DNA of 12,416 nucleotides from an uncultured Porphyromonadaceae bacterium (GCA_947174225.1 CAMWIF010000032.1:1-12416); one strand, 5' to 3'. Counted from the first letter of the stretch, positions 1 to 7,791 are shown. Notes: a model not told the origin generated them from the letters alone. Translations and numbers: made by a program.

Positions 1-36
1 GCTTTTATCATTTCGTATGTTAAAATAATTTCTATG

Positions 37-86
37 TAAAATAATAATGAGCCGCATCCCCAAAGATGCGGCTCATTATTATTTTA
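37..86. terminator. Bidirectional intrinsic terminator, perfect 22-bp stem
   Basis: Positions 37-58 are exactly complementary to 65-86, leaving a 6-nt loop (59-64, CCCAAA). The loop-proximal 10 bp are GC-rich (GAGCCGCATC / GATGCGGCTC). The outer 12 bp are A/T only, so either strand reads GC hairpin followed by ATTATTATTTT, the form of a Rho-independent terminator in both directions. On the minus strand it lies about 110 nt past the stop of the last SusE/F-type gene and probably ends the susC-like operon. It may also end a plus-strand gene left of the window. Confidence 0.85.
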
Positions 87-116
87 GCAGTATTAGCGGG
101 AATTTTAATACTATTG

Positions 117-192
117 GACAATGCTTTCGGTAGAAGACAATGCCTTCACTATAATACACTGTTTTCGGTAGAAGACAATGCTTTTAGGAGAA
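117..192. repeat. Four-copy 19-bp tandem repeat in the 3' UTR of the sus-like operon
   Basis: Four contiguous 19-bp units start at 117, 136, 155 and 174. Against the unit gacaatgctttcggtagaa, copy 1 matches exactly, copy 2 has four mismatches, and copies 3 and 4 have three each. The array ends 4 bp before the stop codon of the minus-strand gene at 197, so it would be transcribed as the first part of that gene's 3' UTR, ahead of the terminator at 37-86. A 19-bp period is not a multiple of three, so it does not look coding. The flanking 19-mers on either side show no convincing match. Confidence 0.8.
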
Positions 193-196
193 GGAT

Positions 197-1276
197 TTAC
201 TGCTTCACGAGGGTGCAGGTGTAGGGGATTTGGCTGAGGTCAAGTGTAACCTCGTAGGTGCCTTCACCGGGTGAGGGAATGTTGTCACCACCTTGGCTAA
301 GCTCAGTGAGCTTACCACCCAAGTTAACTGCCCAATCATCATTAGCACGGAACTTGAACTCACCAGCGCCGAAAGCAACCACACCCTTCCATACGAGGTA
401 ATTATCGGAAGTAAGAGCGGTAGAACCATTCCAACCGTCAGGAGTGGCATCACCAATCACACCGATTGTGCTTACATAGTAGGTAGTGTAAGTAAGCTCC
501 TCGACATTTGCAGTACACCAGTAGAGACCTTCGGGAGAAACACTAAGATTACCGCCGTCAGTAGAAAGAGTTCCCGGTTCCTCGCCTTCGCCATAGTTAG
601 TGCCATCCCAGTTGGGCGCATCAGAGAACTTGAATTCGCCACCAAGCACAGCATATCCGCTATAATGAATTGCATCTAAGCAGTAAAGGGGACGTGATGC
701 CGCCTGATTCCAATCGTTGGTAGCACCCGGGGTGTAAAGGTATGCGTAACGCACTTCCGGTTTTACTTTCATAGTGTAAGGACCGGCATAATCAGTGGGA
801 CCACCGATAATAGCCTCCTGCTTACCAATAATAGCCTTGGCAAGAACTCTCACCTTAATCTCCTTTTCATCGGGAGAGGTAGAGATATTATTGAAATAAA
901 TATCTTCAAGTTCAGCAGGTGATATAAGGACATTATATGCCTCCTCATCTACAACCTTCTCAGCAGAAGAAGAGAGAGAATAAGAGGTGACAAAATCATC
1001 AGCGGATATTTCCACATCACCACCAAGTGTGCATCCGGCAGGAAGTTCAGCTACAGCTTTCACAGTCGCCACTGTAATTGACTCCCCGGCAGCCTGAAGC
1101 TCCGTAAGGTCGTAGACCCCGGCATTCAGATCACCACTAACAGTCACATCGGATGCCTTAAAAAGAGACTCCTGAGGATTGGTCTGCGGCGCGGGATTCG
1201 GCTCCTTGTAGTCATCGCAAGCAGCGAAAGAGAGGGCGAACATTGCAGCCAGACCGTATAATGCTATTTTTTTCAT
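197..1276 (-). CDS. SusE/SusF-family outer-membrane lipoprotein, last gene of the operon
   Basis: A 359-residue surface lipoprotein expected to bind glycan next to a SusC/SusD complex; it has no catalytic domain. A lipoprotein signal peptide ends in the lipobox SFAAC, with Cys20 the likely lipidated residue. The following DDYKEPNP is acidic, as in Bacteroidetes surface-export signals. Residues about 30-175 form a SusE-like N-terminal region. Two tandem carbohydrate-binding-like domains follow (about 176-265 and 268-359), recognisable by paired motifs: ATNDWN versus TPDGWNG, and GGEFKFSDAPNWDGTNYG versus GAGEFKFRANDDWAVNLGG. The exposed Trp and Tyr residues there are candidate sugar-stacking positions. 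It sits in the SusF slot of a susCDEF-like order. The family call is strong; starch or another alpha-glucan as ligand is inferred from the family and gene order only. Confidence 0.85.
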   Translation of the reverse strand: MKKIALYGLAAMFALSFAACDDYKEPNPAPQTNPQESLFKASDVTVSGDLNAGVYDLTELQAAGESITVATVKAVAELPAGCTLGGDVEISADDFVTSYSLSSSAEKVVDEEAYNVLISPAELEDIYFNNISTSPDEKEIKVRVLAKAIIGKQEAIIGGPTDYAGPYTMKVKPEVRYAYLYTPGATNDWNQAASRPLYCLDAIHYSGYAVLGGEFKFSDAPNWDGTNYGEGEEPGTLSTDGGNLSVSPEGLYWCTANVEELTYTTYYVSTIGVIGDATPDGWNGSTALTSDNYLVWKGVVAFGAGEFKFRANDDWAVNLGGKLTELSQGGDNIPSPGEGTYEVTLDLSQIPYTCTLVKQ

Positions 1277-1296
1277 TGTAATTCAATTGGAATAAG

Positions 1297-1337
1297 CGGG
1301 GAGCAGAAATCTGCTGACAGCCAACTTCGGCTCCCCG
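1297..1337 (-). other. Intercistronic foldable element between the two SusE/F-type genes
   Basis: In the 71-bp gap, 1297-1304 (CGGGGAGC) pairs exactly with 1330-1337 (GCTCCCCG). Two alternative inner hairpins use part of the same bases: AGCAG 1302-1306 with CTGCT 1311-1315, and AGCC 1319-1322 with GGCT 1329-1332. Outer and inner folds therefore exclude each other. There is no T-run after the stem on the minus strand, so a simple terminator is unlikely. A stabilising or processing structure that sets the level of the last gene is possible. The pairing is seen directly; the role is inference. Confidence 0.5.
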
Positions 1338-1347
1338 TTAATTAATA

Positions 1348-2619
1348 TTACTCAAAATTGACTGTCACTGTACTATTGTTAGTATCAACCGTGATGTTGA
1401 TAGTGCCGTCATTCTCGATATCAAATGCGTAGTTACCCTTACCGTCAACATAAGAGCCGGAATAAGTACCGTTGGTGAGAGTGCAAGCCACATCACCGTC
1501 ATCTGCCTGAGCACCAAACTGAGTATCATTGTCCCAATCTGCATCAGTAAGCTCCTTACAGAAACGGAAGTTTACGTGTCCGGCACTTACATGCCATGAA
1601 CCTGTATAGATTCCGCTGTTACTTCTGTCGGCAAGACGATAGTCAGCATAAGCTGCCTCATTGGATATGCCGGGAGCATTCCAACCGCTGATAGAACCAA
1701 CCAGATAGATATATTTAGTCACAACCACCTCGGCTGCACCGGCAGTACAAGTGAGGGTGATGTTCTTCATATCGCTCATATCCAGTGTGATTGTCATCTC
1801 GCCGCCGGGCCAGTTGGGGAAGCTGAATGAACCCTTACCTTTGACAACAGCACTTGTGAATGTATTGCCGTCAAAATCAAAATCAGTAGCCTCGTCAGCC
1901 ACCTGATAACCATAAGAGTCATTCTCCCAGCCGGTAAGCTCAGTATAGAAACGGAATGTTGCAGAACCTGCGGGTATATCGAATACGCCGGAATAAACAT
2001 TAGAACCGATAGCATCCTTCGGCTCGAAGAGACGCCAAGGAGCATAATGCTCGGCATTGCCCTCTGTAGGACCAGCCCAACCCTCGGGAGCACCTACGAG
2101 ATAGATGTAACCCGGAACAGGCACAGCGAAATATCCCTTGATATTATTATAGGCTACAACGTTGGAAATGATCTTTGAACCTTCCACATCAGGAATTTCG
2201 CAGACACCACGGAAGTAGACTTTCTTATAAGGAATATCACCGCCGGGGAAAGTGGCATTGAAAGTCTCCTCATCAGTGACACCGAGCAGCTCCATAAGAC
2301 CGAGAGCCACTTGACTCTGAGGAATCTCCATACGTGCAAGAGTCTTGGAAGAGGGAGTAAGGTCGTATGCCGTAGCAAAGTCTTCCGAAAGCGACATCTG
2401 GGCACTGTACTGTGCAATTGTAGCCACTCCGTAGTCAGGCTGAGAAGAAACAAGTTCAAGCACATTACCAGCCTGAAGATCAATATACTGATCCTGCATA
2501 GTTGGCACATTCAGCACATATTTGGTCGGTGTCTGCAAAACCGGATCGCGGTCTTGTGAGCATGAAGCCAGGCCGAAGATGGCACATGCAACCGCTGTAT
2601 ATTTTAATATTCTTTTCAT
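1348..2619 (-). CDS. SusE/SusF-family glycan-binding outer-membrane lipoprotein with duplicated C-terminal domain
   Basis: A 423-residue surface lipoprotein, probably an accessory glycan-binding protein of the SusC/SusD complex. The signal peptide ends GLASC, with Cys20 as lipidation site, and SQDRDPVLQTPTKYVLN follows, typical of the SusE N-terminal (Ig-like) region, which spans about 21-165. Two clearly homologous domains follow at about 170-291 and 302-423. Each opens with YIYLVG plus Gly-Trp (GAPEGW / GSISGW), then shows a Tyr-Ser/Thr-Gly strand, an FRF strand (TFRFYTELTG / NFRFCKELTD), a WDND- or WENDS-type segment, and a KGKGSFSF / DGKGNYAF strand. This pattern fits the tandem starch-binding domains of SusE/SusF. 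It starts 19 bp after the SusD-type gene, so it is in the same transcript, and occupies the SusE slot. No enzyme motif is visible. Confidence 0.87.
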   Translation of the reverse strand: MKRILKYTAVACAIFGLASCSQDRDPVLQTPTKYVLNVPTMQDQYIDLQAGNVLELVSSQPDYGVATIAQYSAQMSLSEDFATAYDLTPSSKTLARMEIPQSQVALGLMELLGVTDEETFNATFPGGDIPYKKVYFRGVCEIPDVEGSKIISNVVAYNNIKGYFAVPVPGYIYLVGAPEGWAGPTEGNAEHYAPWRLFEPKDAIGSNVYSGVFDIPAGSATFRFYTELTGWENDSYGYQVADEATDFDFDGNTFTSAVVKGKGSFSFPNWPGGEMTITLDMSDMKNITLTCTAGAAEVVVTKYIYLVGSISGWNAPGISNEAAYADYRLADRSNSGIYTGSWHVSAGHVNFRFCKELTDADWDNDTQFGAQADDGDVACTLTNGTYSGSYVDGKGNYAFDIENDGTINITVDTNNSTVTVNFE

Positions 2620-2638
2620 AATTCTTCAGATTCTACGA

Positions 2639-4354
2639 TTAATAGCCGGGGTTCTGAACATAGCCGTTGCGTGCAGCTGTAGTGCTGGGGAGAGGATATA
2701 CCGTGAATGCCTCAGAGAAGTCGGTACCATTGCGCACCTGACCCTTCCATGACCAAGTATAACCGGAAATCCATTTTCCATAACGGATAAGGTCGCTACG
2801 ACGGATGCACTCTGTGTAAAGCTCACGGCAACGCTCATCCTGAAGTTGCACAAGATTAAGATTTGCATCAATGTCGGGGAGACCGGCACGTTTACGGATA
2901 TAGTTTACATAAGTGAGTGCCTTTGCACGGTCACCGCCACCATTAAGAGCAGCCTCAGCAGCTGAGAGATAAATCTCTGCAAGACGAATCATAGCATAGT
3001 CGCCACCAAGCTGGTCGGTAGCAGCAGGAGAGCTTGCCTGGTTCTCACCGTTATCATCCTGATACCAGTTGTTGTACTTCACAGCAAGATAACCGTTATT
3101 ACCCCAATCAGCCTGATTAAGGGATATGTTCTGAACATTGAAGCCATCTTTTGAAGTCTTCCAATATTTCACACGCACGTCATCACTCTGCGACATATCA
3201 ACATCCTTCCAGTTGAATTTCTCAACAAATTCAGGGCGAGTCACGATACACTTCCAACCGTTGTTGGAATTGTAATCTGCGATATGACAGGTATAATCAG
3301 CATCATCGGAAGAGTCACCAATCCAAGCATTGCACATGAAAGTGGCATTAGCATAAGACATCAAGCCTCTACCTTCAGGGTCAAGAGATGTGTGATGTTG
3401 AGGAATAGTCCAAATAATCTCCTTAGCACCGTTCTCCTTGCAAGATACATAACTTGAGTTGTTGGAGCCGAAGTTTTGGAAATAATTCTGGCAAAGACCG
3501 GTATTATCCATACCTCCCTTACCGAGACGGGAAATAATACTCTCAGCATGCTGATAGCACTTGTCCCAAGCAGCGGTTCCGGTATAGACCTCGGCATTGA
3601 GATAAAACTTCACGAGGATTGCCTCAGCCACATCAAGACCAACCTGACCGTATGCCGGCATATTGTTGGGATCATTAGCCTTATACCAATCTACAATTTC
3701 TTCAAGGTCAGTCACAACCTTCTCATACACTAAGCGACGACCTTCGCTAAAGTTGGTAGAGAGCTGGGGTGCAACAGAACCCATGGCTATGCTTTCATCA
3801 GCATAGGGCACATTGCCGAAATTATCGATGGCATACCAGTAGGCACCTGCACGCATGATGCGAGCCTGACGGATATATTCGTCAGCGAGAGCCTGCAACT
3901 CGGGAGTGTCGAGATTGAAGTACCCGGCATTCACAGTCTGGATAAACTGATTGCACATCGCAATGTTGATGTAAAGGCGTGAGTAAGTACCCATCACAAC
4001 AGTGTTAGCAGCAGGAACAAGACCGTACTGAATTGTGCCGTAATCAGTATCACTCGGTATCCATGAACCCTCATCGGAGTTACATTCCTCAAGGATCCAC
4101 ATAGCGCGTTGGAAGGTAGACATACCACCGTCGAAATTCTTCACAGCGGCATCGCCGTTGGCACCATAAGTGGCATACTGCAAATACACACCTGCTATTG
4201 CCTTTTCGAGATAGCCTTTCGGATCATCCTTAAAAAGACCCGGAGTGAGTTCGTTGGGGTTTGTCGGGGTGAGGTCGAGATCGCCTACGCAGCTTCCTAA
4301 GGAAAGAGTGGCTGCCAGCATCGAGCCTGCAAGGAAAAATTTATTTATTTTCAT
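2639..4354 (-). CDS. susD: SusD/RagB-type glycan-binding outer-membrane lipoprotein
   Basis: A 571-residue lipoprotein that would sit as a lid on the SusC-type barrel and capture oligosaccharide at the cell surface. The signal peptide ends LSLGSC, with Cys22 as lipidation site, followed by the acidic VGDLDLTPTNPNEL usual for SusD proteins. The N-terminal SusD region contains the TPR-like helices (for example TYSRLYINIAMCNQFIQ and ARIMRAGAYWYAIDNFGNVPY). The C-terminal SusD/RagB domain begins near 451 with GDYAMIRLAEIYLSAAEAAL and includes YVNYIRKRAG, the DERCRELYTECIRRSDLIRYGKW signature, and the terminal NPGY. Length is normal for the family. The gene starts 19 bp after the SusC-type stop. 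The symbol denotes family membership; the bound glycan cannot be read from sequence, and a starch-like glucan is inferred from the neighbours. Confidence 0.94.
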   Translation of the reverse strand: MKINKFFLAGSMLAATLSLGSCVGDLDLTPTNPNELTPGLFKDDPKGYLEKAIAGVYLQYATYGANGDAAVKNFDGGMSTFQRAMWILEECNSDEGSWIPSDTDYGTIQYGLVPAANTVVMGTYSRLYINIAMCNQFIQTVNAGYFNLDTPELQALADEYIRQARIMRAGAYWYAIDNFGNVPYADESIAMGSVAPQLSTNFSEGRRLVYEKVVTDLEEIVDWYKANDPNNMPAYGQVGLDVAEAILVKFYLNAEVYTGTAAWDKCYQHAESIISRLGKGGMDNTGLCQNYFQNFGSNNSSYVSCKENGAKEIIWTIPQHHTSLDPEGRGLMSYANATFMCNAWIGDSSDDADYTCHIADYNSNNGWKCIVTRPEFVEKFNWKDVDMSQSDDVRVKYWKTSKDGFNVQNISLNQADWGNNGYLAVKYNNWYQDDNGENQASSPAATDQLGGDYAMIRLAEIYLSAAEAALNGGGDRAKALTYVNYIRKRAGLPDIDANLNLVQLQDERCRELYTECIRRSDLIRYGKWISGYTWSWKGQVRNGTDFSEAFTVYPLPSTTAARNGYVQNPGY

Positions 4355-4373
4355 CTTAATTCTTTACTTTAGA

Positions 4374-7300
4374 TTAGAAAGTTGCAATCAGACCAATAGT
4401 GAAGCTGACGGGACGCGGATAAACGTTGTTGTCGATACCGTCGAACACTTCCGGGTCAAGACCTTTATATTTTGTAATCACAAATGGGTTCTGTACTGCG
4501 CCGTAAAGACGGAGACGGAGGTTGTCTTGGAAGAGATCAGGCCATGTGTAGCCAAGAGTGATATTATCGCAACGGAGGAACGATGCGTTCTCTACGAAGT
4601 AGTCGCTCAGAGGCTCCGGCTTACCTGCGAAGATATACTCATCACGCATAAGGTTGTTCAGACCATAAGAGTCAACTGATCCGAGGTTAGTACGTGCGTA
4701 ACGCGGTCCGTTATATACATAGTTGCCAAAGTTAGCACGAAGAGCGAAAGAGAGATCCCAATTCTTATAGCTGAAGTTATTGTTCCAAGTAAGTGTCACC
4801 TTAGGTTCGGGTGAGTGGAATTTGATAAGGTCATCGTCGTTGATTACGCCGTCGGCATTCTGGTCAACGAATAGATCGGGAATCGGGTTGCCGTCATTGT
4901 CGTACACCTGCTGATAAACGAGGTATGTGAAGGCAGGTTCGCCTACGAGATGCCACTGGAGGTGACCACCTACACCTACAGGCACGTCACGTGCAGAGAT
5001 GGCGTCGGTCTCGGCATTTCCGGTGAGGGCAGTAATCTTGTTACGGTTCCAACCTACGTTGACACTTGTGCTCCATGTGAAGTCCTGATTCTGAATCGGA
5101 CGACCACCGATAGTAGCTTCAATACCGTAGTTGCGGAGAGTACCGATATTGGTGGTCATGTAGTTTGAGGTGTTCATACCGAGTGCGGGTGCCCAAGCAA
5201 GAAGGTCTTTGGTGTCACGCAGATACCAGTCGAACACGAAAGTAAGGCGGTTGTTGAAGAACCCGAGGTCAAGACCGGCATTCCAAGTTGTGGTAGTCTC
5301 CCACTTGATATTAGAGTCGTAAGCCTGGGGATAAAGAGGCTCAATCCACTGGCCGTTCCATACATACTGGAAGCCGTTCTGATATGAGTTCTGGTAGATA
5401 GGCATATAAGGGAAGAAACCACCTATATCCTGCTGACCTGTCTGACCCCAACCGAGGCGAAGCTTAAACTCGTCGAGATTTGCATAGTCGCGGAGACCGA
5501 AGTTATTGTTGATCTTCCAACCGAGAGCCAAAGAGGGGAAGAGACTCCAACGTGTGTTTTTAGAGAAGCGGGAAGAACCGTCATCACGAAGAGTGAAAGT
5601 GAAGAGATAAGTGTCGTCGAATGTGTAGTTCAAACGTCCGAAGAATGACACGAGCTGAAGAGGATTGCTCCATACGCTCTTGGGAGAATAATTCACAACC
5701 TCACCAATTGCATTGTGAGTGTTGGTGTTCATAGTGTAAGCACCGTTCTCATAGCTGAAGCCGTTCTGACCGTTGGCATTGACGAAACCGAGAGAGTTTA
5801 CATAGCTCTGAGAATGGCCAAGATAAGACATTCTCTGCCAAGAGTAACCTACCATCACGTCAACATTTGACTTGATTTCCTCAAATTCCTTCTTATAGTT
5901 CAGATAGAAATCCAGAAGAGTATTTCTCTGAAGCTCCCACCACTTATAGAGAGTGGCTGCACCGGCTGCGTTATTATTCAGCAAGCCGTCGTTCTGCCAT
6001 GCGAATACTGAGTTGGCTGCTGTGATTGACCTTGCGACATTCTTGGAAACCTGATAACCGAGATTGAGATTGAGGTGAAGGTCAGGGAGGAAATGAAGAG
6101 CATAGTCAAGCTGAAGATTACCGGATGAAGACCAAGTATCGTTATGACCATCCTTATCATAGAGCATAGCCAGCGGGTTCTCTGATGCGTTGCGGTCGAA
6201 TGTTCCGCCGGGAGCATAGTTGTAGTAGCCATTATAAAGCATCAAGCCGGTGTTGCCACCCATAGCGATGTTAGTGTATATAGGCTTTGTGGGGTCGAAA
6301 GAGGAAGCAGCACCGATAGCACCTTGATCAGCATTATGGGTGCGTCCGAAAGTACCGTTTACATTAACGTTTACTGACAGATGATCATCAAGGAATTTAG
6401 GGGTTAAGCTGAAACCGGCAGTAACACGCTGCATATTTGAGGTTTTCAAGATACCCTCAGAATTAGTGTAACCTGCATTGACACGATAAGGAAGGAAACC
6501 CGCCTTACCTGCTACAGAAATATTGTAATCTTGAGAAATTGATGTGCGGAGCACCTCTTTCTGCCAATCAGTATTGTACATCTCTCCCTTATAACCGAGC
6601 TGGTCGATTGTGGAGGCGCCCATATGATTCTTTACATAGTCGGCAAATTCCGGACCATTCATAAGATTCAGAGTCTTACGAGCAGTGTTAACACTCATAT
6701 TTGCAGAGAAGTTAACAACCGGCTTACCACCTTTACCTTTCTTAGTGGTAATGATGATTACACCGTTTGATGCACGAGAACCGTAAATAGCTGTAGCAGA
6801 AGCATCCTTAAGCACTGTCATGCTTTCGATGTCATTAGGATTAACCATTGTAAGAGCGCTCATACCGCCGCCCTGGGTCTGGTTGGTCATAGGCACACCG
6901 TCAATCACAATCAGAGGGTCATTGGAGGCGTTCAAAGAGGAACCACCACGGATACGGATTGTAGCGCCACCTGTAGGATCACCACCATTAGTTGTTACAA
7001 CCACACCGGGGCTGGCACCTACGAGAAGATCCTGAGCGGATGTAGAGATACCGGCATCAATCTCATCAGGTTTAATAACCGAAACAGAGCCTGTAGCGTC
7101 TGATTTCTTAACCGTACCATAACCAATTACCACTGCTTCCTGGAGCATTGTAGCGTTCTGTCCAAGAGTGATCTTGATCTCAGTGCGACCGTCAACAGGC
7201 ACTTCCTGGGCATCATAACCAATGTAACTAACTACAAGAGTGGCATCCGGAGCAACATTTAATGTGAAGTTGCCGTCGATGTCTGTCGCCGTACCGTTGG

Positions 7301-7466
7301 CTGTACCTTTCTCCATTACGGTAGCACCGATCAGGGGTTCGCCAGTCTCATCATCCACGTAACCGTGAACGGTGATCTTCTGCGCGAAGCCGGGAAGCGC
7401 GAGACTCAGCACCAACGCCATAGTCAGCCACAGCTTCCTGTTCAGATGAAAACAGATGTTCTTCAT
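4374..7466 (-). CDS. susC: SusC/RagA-type TonB-dependent outer-membrane transporter
   Basis: A 1030-residue outer-membrane transporter that imports oligosaccharide using TonB/ExbBD energy, in complex with the SusD-type protein encoded next. The signal peptide is residues 1-28, with likely cleavage GFA|Q. A carboxypeptidase-D-like regulatory domain lies at about 31-105 (ETGEPLIGATVMEKGT, TDIDGNFTL, SYIGYDAQEV). The TonB-box region is about 108-120 (LQEAVVIGYGTVKK). The plug domain runs to about 242 and carries the SusC signatures NDPLIVIDGVPM and SMTVLKDASATAIYGSRASNGVI. The remaining ~780 residues are the barrel, ending in PVSFTIGLIATF with the terminal Phe used by the BAM machinery. Length and domain order are standard. 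There is no N-terminal STN domain, so an ECF sigma/anti-sigma signalling route is unlikely. It is the first gene of the operon. Confidence 0.95.
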   Translation of the reverse strand: MKNICFHLNRKLWLTMALVLSLALPGFAQKITVHGYVDDETGEPLIGATVMEKGTANGTATDIDGNFTLNVAPDATLVVSYIGYDAQEVPVDGRTEIKITLGQNATMLQEAVVIGYGTVKKSDATGSVSVIKPDEIDAGISTSAQDLLVGASPGVVVTTNGGDPTGGATIRIRGGSSLNASNDPLIVIDGVPMTNQTQGGGMSALTMVNPNDIESMTVLKDASATAIYGSRASNGVIIITTKKGKGGKPVVNFSANMSVNTARKTLNLMNGPEFADYVKNHMGASTIDQLGYKGEMYNTDWQKEVLRTSISQDYNISVAGKAGFLPYRVNAGYTNSEGILKTSNMQRVTAGFSLTPKFLDDHLSVNVNVNGTFGRTHNADQGAIGAASSFDPTKPIYTNIAMGGNTGLMLYNGYYNYAPGGTFDRNASENPLAMLYDKDGHNDTWSSSGNLQLDYALHFLPDLHLNLNLGYQVSKNVARSITAANSVFAWQNDGLLNNNAAGAATLYKWWELQRNTLLDFYLNYKKEFEEIKSNVDVMVGYSWQRMSYLGHSQSYVNSLGFVNANGQNGFSYENGAYTMNTNTHNAIGEVVNYSPKSVWSNPLQLVSFFGRLNYTFDDTYLFTFTLRDDGSSRFSKNTRWSLFPSLALGWKINNNFGLRDYANLDEFKLRLGWGQTGQQDIGGFFPYMPIYQNSYQNGFQYVWNGQWIEPLYPQAYDSNIKWETTTTWNAGLDLGFFNNRLTFVFDWYLRDTKDLLAWAPALGMNTSNYMTTNIGTLRNYGIEATIGGRPIQNQDFTWSTSVNVGWNRNKITALTGNAETDAISARDVPVGVGGHLQWHLVGEPAFTYLVYQQVYDNDGNPIPDLFVDQNADGVINDDDLIKFHSPEPKVTLTWNNNFSYKNWDLSFALRANFGNYVYNGPRYARTNLGSVDSYGLNNLMRDEYIFAGKPEPLSDYFVENASFLRCDNITLGYTWPDLFQDNLRLRLYGAVQNPFVITKYKGLDPEVFDGIDNNVYPRPVSFTIGLIATF

Positions 7467-7511
7467 GCAAGAATTTTTTAGTTGTTATTAATTGAGTATT
7501 TGTATTTCAGG

Positions 7512-7541
7512 TTAAATCATCAGCAGGTGATCAGCCGACAT
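7512..7541 (-). CDS. Possible nine-codon leader ORF upstream of the SusC-type gene
   Basis: On the minus strand an ATG at 7541 opens MSADHLLMI followed by TAA, ending 45 nt before the SusC-type start codon. It is preceded by AGGGAGGA (7546-7553), a nearly perfect Shine-Dalgarno, with GGAGG 5 nt from the ATG. This stands out because none of the larger genes nearby has such a site and Bacteroidetes rarely depend on one. Such a short ORF can arise by chance, and there is no run of regulatory codons. A leader-peptide role is therefore only a possibility. Confidence 0.25.
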   Translation of the reverse strand: MSADHLLMI

Positions 7542-7588
7542 ACAATCCTCCCTCAGAAGATATTATTTCAATCCGGATGAGTCTCTAC

Positions 7589-7608
7589 CCTATCCGCTTG
7601 ACCTATCC
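7589..7608 (-). repeat. Direct repeat GGATAGG-N6-GGATAGG in the leader region
   Basis: Plus-strand CCTATCC occurs at 7589-7595 and again at 7602-7608, a 13-bp period, reading GGATAGG twice on the strand of the SusC-type gene. It lies about 120-140 bp upstream of the start codon. If the -7 candidate at 7631-7638 is real, the repeats are in the 5' UTR. If transcription starts elsewhere they could be a DNA site for a dimeric regulator. Confidence 0.35.
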
Positions 7609-7630
7609 TGTAAGGCCGATCATATGTCTA

Positions 7631-7665
7631 CAAATTTAGTTAAGCATTGTCATGGCTTCTGCCAT
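7631..7665 (-). promoter_or_regulatory. Candidate promoter of the SusC-type operon: -7 box with a dyad at the -33 position
   Basis: Minus-strand TAAATTTG (7631-7638) matches the Bacteroides -7 consensus TAnnTTTG exactly. No TTTG or TTG occurs 19-21 nt upstream. That place is taken by a perfect dyad, ATGGC-TTCT-GCCAT (7652-7665). The arrangement would suit a promoter needing an activator. Transcription from here would give a leader of about 160 nt. Only the sequence match is seen; activity is inferred. Confidence 0.4.
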
Positions 7666-7791
7666 CTTTTATTGTTGGATTTTAATGCCTTTGGTTATGG
7701 TTGGAGAGTTTTTCTTCAATGCAGTCATTAAAATCAGCGCAAAAATAAGAATTAATTTATTTTCACATATATTAATACATTTACATTAACA

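Noticed and set aside
1..11. Possible minus-strand start codon at 11 of a gene left of the window
   Set aside because: Only an ATG and two codons are visible after the terminator, too little to support a gene.
4245..4679. Plus-strand 144-codon open frame across the junction of the SusD- and SusC-type genes
   Set aside because: It is antisense to two strongly supported genes, has no recognisable domain or signal, and its composition is that of a reverse-frame shadow.
197..7466. Operon regulated by an adjacent ECF sigma/anti-sigma pair
   Set aside because: No such genes are in the window and the SusC-type protein lacks the N-terminal STN domain needed for that signalling.
7686..7693. Plus-strand TGCCTTTG as a promoter for an antisense RNA to the susC leader
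   Set aside because: It deviates from TAnnTTTG at the key second position and has no -33 element at the right spacing.
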